A stretch of 64,000 nt of DNA from positions 182,003 to 246,002 of the forward strand of contig NZ_JAPDHV010000002.1 in assembly GCF_025971925.1 (NCBI RefSeq). Direction: 5' to 3'. Made by a program: the position numbers and the translations under genes. The notes beneath the pieces were generated by a model. It was not told where the DNA came from and made no database searches. It saw nothing but the letters and a program-made list of their open reading frames with translations. This document shows, piece after piece, positions 51,721 through 61,468 of the stretch (position 1 is the stretch's first letter; each line of letters begins with the position of its first letter). The DNA comes from Chryseobacterium oryctis (GTDB lineage: Bacteria; Bacteroidota; Bacteroidia; Flavobacteriales; Weeksellaceae).

Positions 51721-51750
51721 TTGTAAATCATTCAGAAACAATTAAATTTG
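51721..51750 (+). promoter_or_regulatory. Promoter of the TPR-protein/ribH operon, both boxes visible
   Basis: A -33 TTG (51721-51723) and -7 TAAATTTG (51743-51750) are 19 bases apart, the canonical Bacteroidota arrangement. It is one of the two best-formed promoters in the window. Leader of about 15-20 bases to the ATG at 51772. Confidence 0.65.
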
Positions 51751-51771
51751 CAATTCAATTTTTAAGAATTT

Positions 51772-52479
51772 ATGGCAAAACTTACAAAGAATGCTCACAA
51801 TGAGCAAGAAGGTAAAGAAACAGTGGAATTTTTTAAAGACCTTGACAGAGAAGCTTTAAACACAGAAAGATTCCTTGAAAAATATTCAAAACAACTAGGA
51901 ATTGTTTTTGGTGTTTTAGTATTGGGAGTTTTAGGCTTTTTTGCTTACAAGCAATTCATTGTCGCTCCTCAAAATGCTGAAGCCATGAAAAGCTTCCTTG
52001 CTGCACAAAAAAATCTTACCAATGGAAAAGATAAAGAAGCTTTAGGAGGAAACTCTGCTGCAAACCCAGGATTCATTGGTACAGCAAACGAATATTCTTC
52101 AACATCTGTAGGTAAACTTTCTGCTTATAATGCAGGTTTATTAAAATTCAAGGAAGGAAAATTCCAGGAAGCATACGACCTTTTAGACAAAGTTTCTTCT
52201 GATAATAAGACTGTAATGGCTATGAAATACGGAGCGATGGCAGATGCTAAATCTGGTCTTAACAAAAATGATGAAGCTTTACAATTATTAGATAAAGCAG
52301 CTTCTGCTTCAGACGATCCATATACTTCTTATTATTTTACAAGAAAAGCAGGTATTTTGGCTTTAGGACTGAAGAAAAATGCAGATGCTAAAAAATACTT
52401 CTCAACTATTAATGAGAAATATCAAGATTACGACAACGGAATGTCTGATTCTTATATTGAAATGACTAAATATTATTAA
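51772..52479 (+). CDS. Inner-membrane TPR protein (YfgM-like)
   Basis: 235 aa. A charged cytoplasmic N-terminus (about 1-40), a single helix (LGIVFGVLVLGVLGFFAYKQF, about 42-62) and a periplasmic TPR-like region (about 110-230; YNAGLLKFKEGKFQEAYDLL and KKNADAKKYFSTINEKY). The architecture matches YfgM, a SecYEG-associated chaperone partner, though Bacteroidota homologues are untested. It starts from a canonical promoter and precedes ribH by 3 bases. Confidence 0.8.
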   Translation: MAKLTKNAHNEQEGKETVEFFKDLDREALNTERFLEKYSKQLGIVFGVLVLGVLGFFAYKQFIVAPQNAEAMKSFLAAQKNLTNGKDKEALGGNSAANPGFIGTANEYSSTSVGKLSAYNAGLLKFKEGKFQEAYDLLDKVSSDNKTVMAMKYGAMADAKSGLNKNDEALQLLDKAASASDDPYTSYYFTRKAGILALGLKKNADAKKYFSTINEKYQDYDNGMSDSYIEMTKYY

Positions 52480-52482
52480 AAA

Positions 52483-52998
52483 ATGGCAACAGTTAATCTA
52501 TCAGATTACAAGCCACTGAATATAACTAATGCCGAAGATTTTTCTATCGGCATTGTTTTTTCTGAGTGGAATGATTTTGTAACATACAACCTTCGTGATG
52601 CAGCCTTGGAAATTCTTGAAAAAGAAGGTGTAAAAGCTGAAAATATTAAACTATTTCCTGTTCCTGGAGCATTTGAGCTAAGCTATGCAAGTATGCAACT
52701 TTGCAAAGAAAGAAAATATGATGCGGTAATTGCAATAGGATGTGTAATTCGTGGAGAAACACCTCATTTTGATTATGTTTGCTCAGCTGTAGCACAAGGT
52801 ATCAAAGATTGCAATATTCTTACTGATACACCAACTATTTTCTGTGTTTTAACAGATGACAACAAAGAACAATCTATTGCAAGAAGCGGTGGTGATTTAG
52901 GAAATAAAGGTGTAGAAGCAGCTGTAACAGCTTTGAGAATGATAGATTTTAAAAAGAATTTATCTGGTAAAAAAGGAAATATCGGTTTTGGAAAGTAA
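52483..52998 (+). CDS. ribH: 6,7-dimethyl-8-ribityllumazine synthase
   Basis: 171 aa. It catalyses the penultimate step of riboflavin synthesis. Seen: SEWNDFVTYNLRDAAL near 25, PGAFELSYASMQL near 59, the catalytic stretch IAIGCVIRGETPHFDYVC near 85-102 with the conserved His, and FCVLTDDNKEQSIARSG near 118. No other rib gene or FMN riboswitch is adjacent. It is co-transcribed with the TPR protein. Confidence 0.95.
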   Translation: MATVNLSDYKPLNITNAEDFSIGIVFSEWNDFVTYNLRDAALEILEKEGVKAENIKLFPVPGAFELSYASMQLCKERKYDAVIAIGCVIRGETPHFDYVCSAVAQGIKDCNILTDTPTIFCVLTDDNKEQSIARSGGDLGNKGVEAAVTALRMIDFKKNLSGKKGNIGFGK

Positions 52999-53024
52999 TA
53001 ATTGTTACTCCATAAAAACAGCAT

Positions 53025-53055
53025 AAAGGACTATTTTCAGATAGTCCTTTTTTTG
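53025..53055 (+). terminator. Terminator of the TPR-protein/ribH operon
   Basis: AAAGGACTAT and ATAGTCCTTT form a perfect 10-bp stem with a 6-base loop and T-run. Confidence 0.88.
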
Positions 53056-53090
53056 TTGATTAACATTTAAGACTGATATTAAATAAAAGT

Positions 53091-53098
53091 TATCTTTG
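53091..53098 (+). promoter_or_regulatory. -7 promoter element of the LTA-synthase-like gene
   Basis: TATCTTTG matches TAnnTTTG, 24 bases before the ATG at 53123. The nearest TTG is too far upstream for a normal -33 element. Confidence 0.45.
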
Positions 53099-53122
53099 CA
53101 AAAATCAACATATAATTAGTCA

Positions 53123-55201
53123 ATGTTTACGCAAAAAATTAAGCCTTTTCTATATTTAGGAGTTTTTTACCTTATAATTTCATTATTATTAAGAGTAGTT
53201 TTCTTTTTTCATCCTATTACCAATGACAGTTTTGGTTTTTTGGAAATAATAAAGGTTTTATCAATAGGGCTTGTCAATGATATTTTTGTTTTCATTTTAG
53301 CAAGTTCATTCTTGGCTCTTTATTTTTTATTTTTGTCTAATTCAAAATACAAAAAGCCTTACGGGTATATCATTTTTGGGGCTCTGTTATTATTTTTCTT
53401 ATATATTTTAGTAATCCCAAACAACATTTTCAAACAATACGGAGGTTCTGTAACTAAAATTGCTTTAATTTTTGTTGGTTTAAAAACCCTCCTTTTCGGA
53501 TTATTGCTTTTCTTACCTTCAAAAAGAATCAAAATCAGAAACATACTTTACTTTATTACATTGTTTTTGTATGTCTTACTAATCGTTTTCAATGCTGTAA
53601 GTGAGTATTTCTTTTATAATGAATTTGGACTTAGATATAATTTTATTGCCGTAGATTACCTTATTTACACCAACGAAGTTATTGGGAATATCATGGAAAG
53701 CTATCCTGTAATTCCTCTATTTCTCGCTATTTTCATTATAACCTTTAGCATTACATGGTTTATATTTAAAAAGACAAAAGAAGAACTTTTAACATTACCT
53801 AATTTTAAACAGAAGTTGATTTTATTGGGAACATTCATTGTATTAGTTGGAATAAGTTTATGGATAATTCCGGCAATGATGGAAAGAAAATCTTCAAATG
53901 TTTTTGCTGATGAAATTGAAGCCAACGGAATTCCAAAATTCTACTGGGCATTTACTCATAGTGAGCTTGATTATTTTCAGTTTTATTCTAAAATCGACCA
54001 AAATCAGGCTGAAAAAAACTTTTTAAATCAATATCCGGAACATTCTCTGGTAAGAAACATTGTTTCTGAACAACCTGAACAAAGAAAAAACGTTGTTTTA
54101 ATCTCTATCGAAAGTTTATCCGCAGAATTTTTGGAACATTACGGAAATACTCAAAAAATCACTCCTTTTTTAGATAGTTTAGCAACTAAATCTTTAATGT
54201 TCACTAATGTTTATGCTACAGGAAACAGAACCGTTCGTGGTTTGGAAGCTTTAACTCTTTGTATTCCTCCAACTGCGGGAGAAAGTATCGTTAAAAGGGA
54301 AAATAATAAAAATAAATTCACAACGGGAAGTGTTTTTAAATCCAAAGGTTATGATGTGAAGTTTCTGTATGGAGGTTACAGTTATTTTGACAATATGCAG
54401 GATTTTTTTGGAGGAAATGGCTATGATATTATTGACAGAAATAATTTTCAACCCAATGAAATTTCTTTCGCAAATGTTTGGGGCGTTGCCGATGAAGATA
54501 TGGCAAAAAAAGCAATTCAGGTAATGAATCAGGAAGCAAAATCAGGAAAGCCATTTTTTAATCATTGGATGACGGTTTCAAATCATAGACCTTTCACTTA
54601 TCCTGATGGAAGAATTGATATTCCTGGAGACTCAAAATCGCGTGAAGGAGGTGTAAAATATACCGACTATTCTATCAAGAAGTTTTTTGAATTGGCAAAA
54701 AAACAAGATTGGTATAAAAATACTGTTTTCGTAATTGTAGCAGACCATTGTGCATCAAGTGCAGGAAGTACAGAATTACCAATGGATAAATATAGAATTC
54801 CGGCCATGATTTTCTCTGAAGGTTTTATTCAACCACAAAAATTTGACAAACTAATGTCGCAGATAGATGTGATGCCTACCCTTTTCGGATTGCTAAACTT
54901 TAATTACCAATCTAAATTTTTAGGTCAGGATGTATTCAAGGATTATTTCCAGCCAAAAGCTTATATTGCAACCTATCAGGATTTAGGTTTTGTGAAAGAT
55001 AATCATCTTACCATAATTTCTCCTTTGAGAAAGGTAAAACAATATTCTTTACAACAAAAAGAAAGCAGTTTAGCTCCAAATTTTAATATTTATTATAATG
55101 AAAATCCTGTAAAAACACCACAACAGAACCTTGTAGAACAAACAATATCTGTATATCAATCAACATCATATTGGATAGAAAAAAACAAACTTAATCGATA
55201 A
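53123..55201 (+). CDS. LTA-synthase-family membrane sulfatase-fold transferase
   Basis: 692 aa. Five N-terminal membrane helices (about 10-255) precede an extracytoplasmic sulfatase-fold domain (about 315-640). Metal and catalytic motifs: VVLISIESLSAEFLE near 322 (Glu), the nucleophile Thr in ATGNRTVRGLEAL near 367, WMTVSNHRPFTYP near 484 and FVIVADHCASS near 537 (Asp-His). In Firmicutes this family polymerises phosphoglycerol; Gram-negatives use relatives for OPG or lipid phosphoglycerol decoration. Bacteroidota have no lipoteichoic acid, so the acceptor is unknown. Confidence 0.88.
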   Translation: MFTQKIKPFLYLGVFYLIISLLLRVVFFFHPITNDSFGFLEIIKVLSIGLVNDIFVFILASSFLALYFLFLSNSKYKKPYGYIIFGALLLFFLYILVIPNNIFKQYGGSVTKIALIFVGLKTLLFGLLLFLPSKRIKIRNILYFITLFLYVLLIVFNAVSEYFFYNEFGLRYNFIAVDYLIYTNEVIGNIMESYPVIPLFLAIFIITFSITWFIFKKTKEELLTLPNFKQKLILLGTFIVLVGISLWIIPAMMERKSSNVFADEIEANGIPKFYWAFTHSELDYFQFYSKIDQNQAEKNFLNQYPEHSLVRNIVSEQPEQRKNVVLISIESLSAEFLEHYGNTQKITPFLDSLATKSLMFTNVYATGNRTVRGLEALTLCIPPTAGESIVKRENNKNKFTTGSVFKSKGYDVKFLYGGYSYFDNMQDFFGGNGYDIIDRNNFQPNEISFANVWGVADEDMAKKAIQVMNQEAKSGKPFFNHWMTVSNHRPFTYPDGRIDIPGDSKSREGGVKYTDYSIKKFFELAKKQDWYKNTVFVIVADHCASSAGSTELPMDKYRIPAMIFSEGFIQPQKFDKLMSQIDVMPTLFGLLNFNYQSKFLGQDVFKDYFQPKAYIATYQDLGFVKDNHLTIISPLRKVKQYSLQQKESSLAPNFNIYYNENPVKTPQQNLVEQTISVYQSTSYWIEKNKLNR

Positions 55202-55289
55202 TAAATCGTTTAATTAATTTTAATTTTTTTCAAAAAATAATTAATTAGGTTCAATATTAATTTTAAATTTACAACAAAAAATTATTTCT

Positions 55290-56144
55290 ATGAAATGGAC
55301 TGAAGACAGAAGCGGTAATGTTGAAGACAGACGTGGTTCCGGTGGCTCTGGAGGAGCTATTGTGGGTGGTGGTTTAGGAACTATTATTATTGCTGCAATT
55401 ATATTTTTTTTAGGAGGAGATCCGTCAGCGATTCTTTCGTCAGGAGGTGGTAGCTCTGCCCCCACAGAACAAAGACAATTAAATTCTAACGAACTCAAAG
55501 TTCGTGAATTTGTGCAGATGGTTACTGCTGAGAATGAACAAACATGGACCAAAATTTTCGCAGACAACGGAATGCAATATCGTCCTGCAAGAGTAATTTT
55601 ATTTGAAAATAGAACACAATCTGGCTGCGGAACTGCGGAATCTGCAATGGGACCTTTTTATTGTCCAGCAGACCAAAGTGTGTACATGGATATGAGATTC
55701 TTCAATGAGCTTCAATCAAGATTCGGTGCACAGGTTACAGAATTTACAATTGCTTACGTAATGGCTCACGAAATTGGTCATCACGTTCAAACTCTTTTAG
55801 GAACAACCCAAAAGGTAGATGCATTAAGAAGAAGCGGAAGATATTCTGAAGCAGATATGAACAGAGTTTCTGTAGCAACTGAATTACAAGCAGATTTTTA
55901 TGCAGGAGTTTGGGCTAAACAGACAGATAACAGAGAACACATTCTAGAACCTGGAGACATTCAGTCTGCAATTGAAGCCGCTGAAGCTGTTGGAGATGAT
56001 AATATCCAGAAAAGATCTCAGGGATATGTGAATCAGGAAAGTTTCACCCATGGCTCATCAGCACAGCGTAAAGAATGGTTTATGAAAGGCTATAATAGCG
56101 GAGATATAAGACAAGGTGATACGTTTAATCAACTTTTAAAATAA
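55290..56144 (+). CDS. Neutral zinc metallopeptidase, YpfJ family
   Basis: 284 aa. A charged N-terminus (MKWTEDRSGNVEDRRG) is followed by a Gly-rich membrane segment (about 25-50) and a long extracytoplasmic domain. The zinc motif is HEIGHH in YVMAHEIGHHVQTLLG near residue 158, with Glu/Asp candidates in VATELQADFYAGVW near 194. This domain order is the YpfJ/KPN_00710 type, found across Gram-negatives without known substrate. A convergent terminator follows. Confidence 0.88.
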   Translation: MKWTEDRSGNVEDRRGSGGSGGAIVGGGLGTIIIAAIIFFLGGDPSAILSSGGGSSAPTEQRQLNSNELKVREFVQMVTAENEQTWTKIFADNGMQYRPARVILFENRTQSGCGTAESAMGPFYCPADQSVYMDMRFFNELQSRFGAQVTEFTIAYVMAHEIGHHVQTLLGTTQKVDALRRSGRYSEADMNRVSVATELQADFYAGVWAKQTDNREHILEPGDIQSAIEAAEAVGDDNIQKRSQGYVNQESFTHGSSAQRKEWFMKGYNSGDIRQGDTFNQLLK

Positions 56145-56160
56145 TCTGAAGTCATAAAAA

Positions 56161-56200
56161 ATAAAGCCCCTGAAAAATTTTCAGGGGCTTTATTTTTATT
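56161..56200. terminator. Strong bidirectional terminator between YpfJ-type and GLPGLI genes
   Basis: ATAAAGCCCCTGAAAA and TTTTCAGGGGCTTTAT form a perfect 16-bp stem with a single-base loop. The downstream T-run just reaches the stop codon of the opposite gene. Confidence 0.92.
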
Positions 56201-57053
56201 TCAATTCAATAGGGTTGCTATTGTTTTTTGTTTCTTCTTTTATTCTTTCCTCCATTCTCTTTCTCATATCTACAGGAGACTGATTTCCCGCTCCTCTTGG
56301 TGGAGCTATTCCTCCTCCGGCTCTACCTCCTCTTCCTGAACCTCCAAAACCTCCTCCTTGACTCATAAATGCAATAGGATCAGACTTATACTTTTCTTGT
56401 TGTTTCAAAAAATCAGGTCTTTTCACTTTGATTACATTTCCAAACTGACTCAAAGAGGCAACTTCATCAATTTTATAATTTTTCATTAAATCGAAAGAAT
56501 AGTCACCTTTATCATCTTCCACTTTTATAACAAGCCCCGGAAGTCCTCCGAATTTATACGGACCGTCCTGATAAGGTAAATCTGTAGTAAACCAGGCTGT
56601 CCAAAGTCTTCCTGCAAAATCTGTTTCTGCTTTCTGAACTTTGTAATCACCAATTTTCATAGTTTCAGAAGAAATTTTCCAGTTCAATGGTCTATCTTCT
56701 TCATAAGAATAAATATCTCTTCCTAACCTATCTTTGAATAAGGTTTTTTGGTTCATTTTATCCTTTTCAACCGAATAATTAATTATCGATCTTAAGCTTT
56801 CCATTTGATCTCTGTTAAAACCTCGTGCTCCACTACTTTGAAAGTTTTTCTGCATAATAGAATCTCTTTTATATCTATTTTCAGAATAAAAAAGTGATTT
56901 TTCCGCTGATATATCCAGATATGCATTTTCTGTTTTAATCTCATTTTTATTTGTGGCATCTGGCTTCATTGTAACCTGATACACAAACCTGTTGGCTTGT
57001 GCAGAAACCTGTTGCATAAACAAGGCTAAAATAATAATACCTATTTTTTTCAT
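56196..57053 (-). CDS. GLPGLI-family secreted protein
   Basis: 285 aa with signal peptide (MKKIGIIILALFMQQVSAQ). The family motif appears as KFGGLPGLVIKVED near residue 173, preceded by AWFTTDLPYQDGP. The C-terminal quarter is Gly/Arg-rich (GGGFGGSGRGGRAGGG, then many Lys/Glu), likely disordered. GLPGLI proteins are common in Bacteroidota, often beside TonB-dependent receptors; none is adjacent here. Function unknown. Confidence 0.88.
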   Translation of the reverse strand: MKKIGIIILALFMQQVSAQANRFVYQVTMKPDATNKNEIKTENAYLDISAEKSLFYSENRYKRDSIMQKNFQSSGARGFNRDQMESLRSIINYSVEKDKMNQKTLFKDRLGRDIYSYEEDRPLNWKISSETMKIGDYKVQKAETDFAGRLWTAWFTTDLPYQDGPYKFGGLPGLVIKVEDDKGDYSFDLMKNYKIDEVASLSQFGNVIKVKRPDFLKQQEKYKSDPIAFMSQGGGFGGSGRGGRAGGGIAPPRGAGNQSPVDMRKRMEERIKEETKNNSNPIELK

Positions 57054-57290
57054 TTTTTGATTTTATCTTTATTCTATTGAATTTTATTTAATACTCTTCT
57101 CTATTTTCATTGATTTCTTAATTTAATATCAAATTAAATAGTTTGTATTTTTGTTTTTATAGATGAAAAATTATATAAAAAGTTAAATTGCAAGACACAA
57201 AAATTCCCTCTTATAGACGAAAATTTATAATATTTCTAAAGCTTTCATTCGTTAACAATATGTAAAATCATTAAAATAGACATCATCAAT

Positions 57291-57321
57291 TTGAGATTGC
57301 GGAAATTAGTTTGTATTTTTG
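57291..57321 (+). promoter_or_regulatory. Promoter of the suf genes, both boxes visible
   Basis: TTG (57291-57293) and TATTTTTG (57314-57321) are 20 bases apart, a canonical -33/-7 pair, 28 bases before the sufA-like ATG. The string AGTTTGTATTTTTG occurs twice, at 57140-57153 and 57308-57321, so a second upstream start is possible. The rest of the 296-base spacer is AT-rich. Confidence 0.65.
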
Positions 57322-57349
57322 CTCCATTAAATCATTCTAAATAAATACA

Positions 57350-57679
57350 ATGATAAAAGTATCAGACCAAGCAAAGGAAAAAGCCATCCAATTGATGACA
57401 GAGGATGGTTTCAACCCCGCTGAAGATTATATTCGAGTAGGGGTAAAAAGTGGAGGTTGCTCTGGTTTAGAGTATGTTTTGAAGTTTGACAACGAAAAAA
57501 CTGATGCTGACCAAATTTTTGAAGACAATAGTATAAAAATTGTTGTAGATAAAAAATCAATCCTCTATTTAGCAGGAACAACTCTTGAATATTCAGGAGG
57601 TATAAACGGAAAGGGATTTGTTTTCAACAATCCTAACGCATCGAGAACATGCGGATGTGGAGAAAGTTTTTCTTTATAA
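57350..57679 (+). CDS. IscA/SufA-type Fe-S assembly scaffold protein
   Basis: 109 aa HesB/IscA fold. The three cluster-binding cysteines are present: one in KSGGCSGLEYVLKF near 38, two in RTCGCGESF near 102-104. It carries or delivers Fe-S clusters or iron. It leads the suf gene group (66 bases before sufB), so SufA is the likely role, but sequence alone cannot separate SufA from IscA or ErpA. Confidence 0.92.
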   Translation: MIKVSDQAKEKAIQLMTEDGFNPAEDYIRVGVKSGGCSGLEYVLKFDNEKTDADQIFEDNSIKIVVDKKSILYLAGTTLEYSGGINGKGFVFNNPNASRTCGCGESFSL

Positions 57680-57744
57680 GACAGAAAATACATTAGATAA
57701 TAGATACCAGAAATCAGACTTAGTTCTGAAATCTAAAAAAAATA

Positions 57745-59193
57745 ATGAGTAAATATACAGAAGACGATTTACGCGTCGATTTAGAAAATAAAAAATACGA
57801 ATTTGGTTGGGAAACTAAAATCGATTACGAGGATTTCCCAATTGGTTTGAACGAAGATATCATCCGTGCTATTTCTTCTAAAAAAGAAGAACCAGAATGG
57901 ATGACAGAATGGCGTTTGGAATCTTTCAGAATCTGGCAAAAAATGACAGAACCGGATTGGGCTAATATTAAATATGAAAAACCAGATTTCCAGGCAATTA
58001 AATATTATGCTGCTCCAAAAGCTAAGCCAGAATTGGAAAGCTTAGACGAGGTAGATCCTGAATTATTGAAAACTTTTGAAAAATTAGGGATTAACATTGA
58101 AGAGCAAAAAAGACTTACTGGTGTAGCTGTAGATATTGTAATGGACTCCGTTTCGGTAAAGACTACTTTTCAGGAAACTTTAATGGAAAAAGGAATTATT
58201 TTCTGTTCTATTTCTGAGGCTATTAAAAACCACCCTGATTTAGTAAGAAAATATATCGGAAAAGTGGTTCCTAGAGGTGATAATTTCTATGCCGCTCTTA
58301 ATTCTGCTGTATTCTCCGACGGAAGTTTCTGTTATATTCCTAAAGGTGTAAAATGCCCAATGGAATTATCTACATATTTCAGAATCAATCAGGCAGGAAC
58401 AGGACAATTTGAAAGAACGTTATTAATTGCTGATGAAGGAAGTTACGTTTCTTATCTTGAAGGTTGTACAGCTCCGTCAAGAGACGAAAATCAGCTTCAC
58501 GCTGCCGTTGTTGAGCTCATCGCAATGGAGAATGCTGAAATTAAATACTCTACTGTTCAAAACTGGTATCCTGGGAATGAAGAAGGAAAAGGAGGTGTTT
58601 TCAACTTTGTAACCAAAAGAGGTCTTTGCGAAAAAAATGCAAAAATTTCTTGGACTCAGGTTGAAACAGGTTCTGCAGTAACTTGGAAATATCCTTCTTG
58701 TATCTTAAAAGGTGATAATTCTGTGGGAGAATTCTACTCTATCGCAGTTACCAACAATTATCAATATGCAGATACTGGTACAAAAATGATTCATATCGGG
58801 AAAAATACGAAATCAACAATTATTTCTAAGGGTATTTCTGCCGGAAAATCTAATAATTCATATAGAGGTTTGGTAAAAGTAATGCCTTCTGCAAAAGGAG
58901 CAAGAAACTTTTCACAATGCGACTCTCTATTGATGGGTAATGAATGTGGAGCACACACTTTCCCTTATATTGAAATAAAAGATCCTTCTGCTCAGCTGGA
59001 GCACGAAGCTACAACTTCAAAAATCGGAGAAGACCAGATTTTCTACTGTAACCAAAGAGGAATTGATACAGAAAGAGCTATCGCCCTGATTGTAAACGGT
59101 TTCAGTAAAGAAGTTTTAAATAAACTCCCAATGGAATTTGCTATTGAAGCACAGAAATTATTAGAAATTTCATTAGAAGGCTCCGTTGGATAA
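57745..59193 (+). CDS. sufB: Fe-S assembly protein SufB
   Basis: 482 aa. Core scaffold of the SufBC2D complex. Seen: [20 protein letters not shown] near residue 198, [20 protein letters not shown] near 239, the Cys-containing [16 protein letters not shown] near 315, and [19 protein letters not shown] near 391 (conserved Cys and His). Length fits SufB, and similarity to SufD starts after residue 150. Confidence 0.96.
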   Translation: MSKYTEDDLRVDLENKKYEFGWETKIDYEDFPIGLNEDIIRAISSKKEEPEWMTEWRLESFRIWQKMTEPDWANIKYEKPDFQAIKYYAAPKAKPELESLDEVDPELLKTFEKLGINIEEQKRLTGVAVDIVMDSVSVKTTFQETLMEKGIIFCSISEAIKNHPDLVRKYIGKVVPRGDNFYAALNSAVFSDGSFCYIPKGVKCPMELSTYFRINQAGTGQFERTLLIADEGSYVSYLEGCTAPSRDENQLHAAVVELIAMENAEIKYSTVQNWYPGNEEGKGGVFNFVTKRGLCEKNAKISWTQVETGSAVTWKYPSCILKGDNSVGEFYSIAVTNNYQYADTGTKMIHIGKNTKSTIISKGISAGKSNNSYRGLVKVMPSAKGARNFSQCDSLLMGNECGAHTFPYIEIKDPSAQLEHEATTSKIGEDQIFYCNQRGIDTERAIALIVNGFSKEVLNKLPMEFAIEAQKLLEISLEGSVG

Positions 59194-59254
59194 AATAAAA
59201 GTTTAAATAAAAATGGTAATAGAGTTTCTAATTGCCTAATCATCATAAAAAATT

Positions 59255-59998
59255 ATGTTAAACATTAAAAACCTACACGCCAAAATTGAAGATGGCGCAG
59301 AAATATTAAAAGGTATTAATCTTGAAATAAAACCGGGTGAAGTTCATGCTATTATGGGACCGAACGGAGCTGGAAAATCTACTCTTTCTTCTGTAATTGC
59401 AGGAAAAGAAGATTATGAAGTTACAGACGGAGAAATCATTTTCGATGGTGAAAACATTATTGAAGATGCTCCGGAAGAAAGAGCTCACAAAGGAATTTTT
59501 CTTTCGTTCCAGTATCCTGTCGAAATTCCAGGTGTTTCTGTAACCAACTTTATAAAAGCTGCTTTAAACGAAAACAGAAAAGCTAACGGTTTAGAAGAAA
59601 TGCCTGCAAAAGAAATGCTTGCTTTAATTCGTGAAAAATCTGAAAAATTAGGAATTAAGAAAGACTTCCTTTCAAGATCTTTGAACGAAGGCTTCTCAGG
59701 AGGTGAGAAGAAAAGAAACGAGATTTTCCAAATGATGATGCTTAATCCTAAGTTGGCTATTCTTGACGAAACAGATTCTGGATTGGATATTGATGCTTTA
59801 AGAATTGTTGCAGACGGTGTAAATTACTTCAAAAATGAAGGAAATGCAGTTCTTTTGATTACTCACTATCAAAGATTGCTTAATTACATCCAGCCTGACT
59901 TCGTTCACGTTTTAGCCAACGGAAAAATCATCAAAACTGGTGATAAATCTCTTGCTCTAGAACTTGAAGAGAAAGGTTACGATTGGCTTTTAAACTAA
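59255..59998 (+). CDS. sufC: Fe-S assembly ATPase SufC
   Basis: 247 aa ABC ATPase. Walker A GPNGAGKSTLSS near 35, Q-loop FQYPVEIPGV near 88, signature FSGGEKKRNEIFQMM near 148, Walker B LAILDETDSGLDIDAL near 168, H-loop ITHYQRLL near 204. It powers SufBC2D. Confidence 0.96.
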   Translation: MLNIKNLHAKIEDGAEILKGINLEIKPGEVHAIMGPNGAGKSTLSSVIAGKEDYEVTDGEIIFDGENIIEDAPEERAHKGIFLSFQYPVEIPGVSVTNFIKAALNENRKANGLEEMPAKEMLALIREKSEKLGIKKDFLSRSLNEGFSGGEKKRNEIFQMMMLNPKLAILDETDSGLDIDALRIVADGVNYFKNEGNAVLLITHYQRLLNYIQPDFVHVLANGKIIKTGDKSLALELEEKGYDWLLN

Positions 59999-60119
59999 TA
60001 TCAACCTAGAATATCATTCTGAATTAGTCAAAGTGAAGTGAAAGTTTTAATTCAGTGATGAAAAAAACGGTAAAACCGTACAATTGAAACAATTTTATTT
60101 TAAATATAATAAATAAGGT
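59999..60119 (+). other. sufC-sufD intercistronic gap with small hairpin
   Basis: About 120 bases without a credible frame, unusual inside a suf operon. It contains ACGGT and ACCGT separated by AAA (a 5-bp hairpin), plus a CATTCTGAATTAG...GTGAAGTGAAAG stretch that resembles worn-down intergenic repeats of Bacteroidota. No terminator T-run is seen, so read-through to sufD is expected. Confidence 0.35.
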
Positions 60120-60122
60120 GTG

Positions 60123-61448
60123 ATGGCCGAAATATCAGTAATGGCTTTATACGAACAAATTACAGACAACCACAATAAATTTTTGGAGAGTCTTCGTCAC
60201 AGATTTTTGGATGAAGATAGAAAAGCAGCTCTTCAAAGATTTGAAAACATCGGTTTTCCAACCAAAAAAGACGAAGAATATAAATATACCAATCTAAAGG
60301 AGATTACTGAAAAGGGGTATAATTTTTTCCCAAAAGAAAGTCATAATATCACAAAAGAACAGTTGGAGCAATTGCATCTTGGTGAAGAAAATTTTGACTG
60401 GATTACTTTTGTGAACGGTAAACTTCATAAAGAATTATCAAAAGTTTCTATCGAAAACGTCGATTTTCTTTCATTTAATTATGCTTTAAATGATGAAAAA
60501 CACAGAGAAGTTTTTGATACATATTTTAATACTATCGCTTCCAACGACTCTGCATTTACCAACTTAAATCAGGCATATTGCAAGTATGGTTTCTTTTTGA
60601 AAGTTCCTAAAAATGTTGTGATTGAAAAACCAATCCATGTTTTTTACATTTCTCAAAATCAGGAAGAAAACACGTTCTACAATACAAGAAATTTATTAAT
60701 TGTAGAAGAAGGGGCTAAAGTTGAAATCATTGAAAGTCATCATAATTTTGACAGCACATATGTTCTGACAAATTCTGTGACAGAAATTTTCACTCATCCA
60801 AATGCAAAAGCAGATTGGCATAAACTTCAGAACGATAACGATACTTCTTATCTGATTGATAATACTTTTGCAAAACAGGAAAAAGACAGTTTAACAACCG
60901 TAAACACGTTCTCTTTCGGAGGTAAATTAGTAAGAAATAACTTAGATTTCATTCAAAATGGATCAAATATCAATTCATTTATGAACGGAATCACCATTAT
61001 CGGAAAAGATCAGTTGGTAGATCACCACACTGCAGTTCACCATAATTTTCCGAATTGTGAAAGTTATCAGAACTATAAAGGTATTTACAACGGAAATTCT
61101 CATGGAGTTTTCAACGGAAAAGTTTTTGTAGATAAAATAGCTCAAAAAACGAATGCTTATCAGCAAAATAATAATGTTTTATTAAGCGAAGGAGCAACAA
61201 TTGACACAAAACCACAATTGGAAATTTTTGCAGATGATGTGAAATGTTCTCACGGTTGTACCGTTGGTCAATTAAACGAAGATGCTTTATTTTATTTGAG
61301 AGCAAGAGGTATTTCTAAAAAAGAAGCTCAGGCTTTACTATTATATGCTTTTGCAAATGATGCTATGCAAAATATTGATATTGAACCTTTAAAAGAGAAA
61401 ATATCAAAACTTTTAGCAGAAAAACTAGAGGTAGATATAGAGTTCTAA
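60123..61448 (+). CDS. sufD: Fe-S assembly protein SufD
   Basis: 441 aa from the ATG at 60123; a GTG one codon earlier and an ATG at 60141 are alternatives. It is the SufB-related scaffold half. Seen: the basic/aromatic start KKDEEYKYTNLKEI near 52, VDHHTAVHHNFPNCESYQNY near 300, FADDVKCSHGCTVGQLNED near 362 with the conserved Cys-Ser-His-Gly, and RARGISKKEAQALLLYAFA near 391. It ends the suf group; sufS is elsewhere (25142-26362). Confidence 0.95.
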   Translation: MAEISVMALYEQITDNHNKFLESLRHRFLDEDRKAALQRFENIGFPTKKDEEYKYTNLKEITEKGYNFFPKESHNITKEQLEQLHLGEENFDWITFVNGKLHKELSKVSIENVDFLSFNYALNDEKHREVFDTYFNTIASNDSAFTNLNQAYCKYGFFLKVPKNVVIEKPIHVFYISQNQEENTFYNTRNLLIVEEGAKVEIIESHHNFDSTYVLTNSVTEIFTHPNAKADWHKLQNDNDTSYLIDNTFAKQEKDSLTTVNTFSFGGKLVRNNLDFIQNGSNINSFMNGITIIGKDQLVDHHTAVHHNFPNCESYQNYKGIYNGNSHGVFNGKVFVDKIAQKTNAYQQNNNVLLSEGATIDTKPQLEIFADDVKCSHGCTVGQLNEDALFYLRARGISKKEAQALLLYAFANDAMQNIDIEPLKEKISKLLAEKLEVDIEF

Positions 61449-61468
61449 CAATATATAATTGATAATAA

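Noticed and set aside
52380..53020. FMN riboswitch or other rib genes around ribH
   Set aside because: No conserved RFN-type stems or other riboflavin genes; ribH sits 3 bases after the TPR gene.
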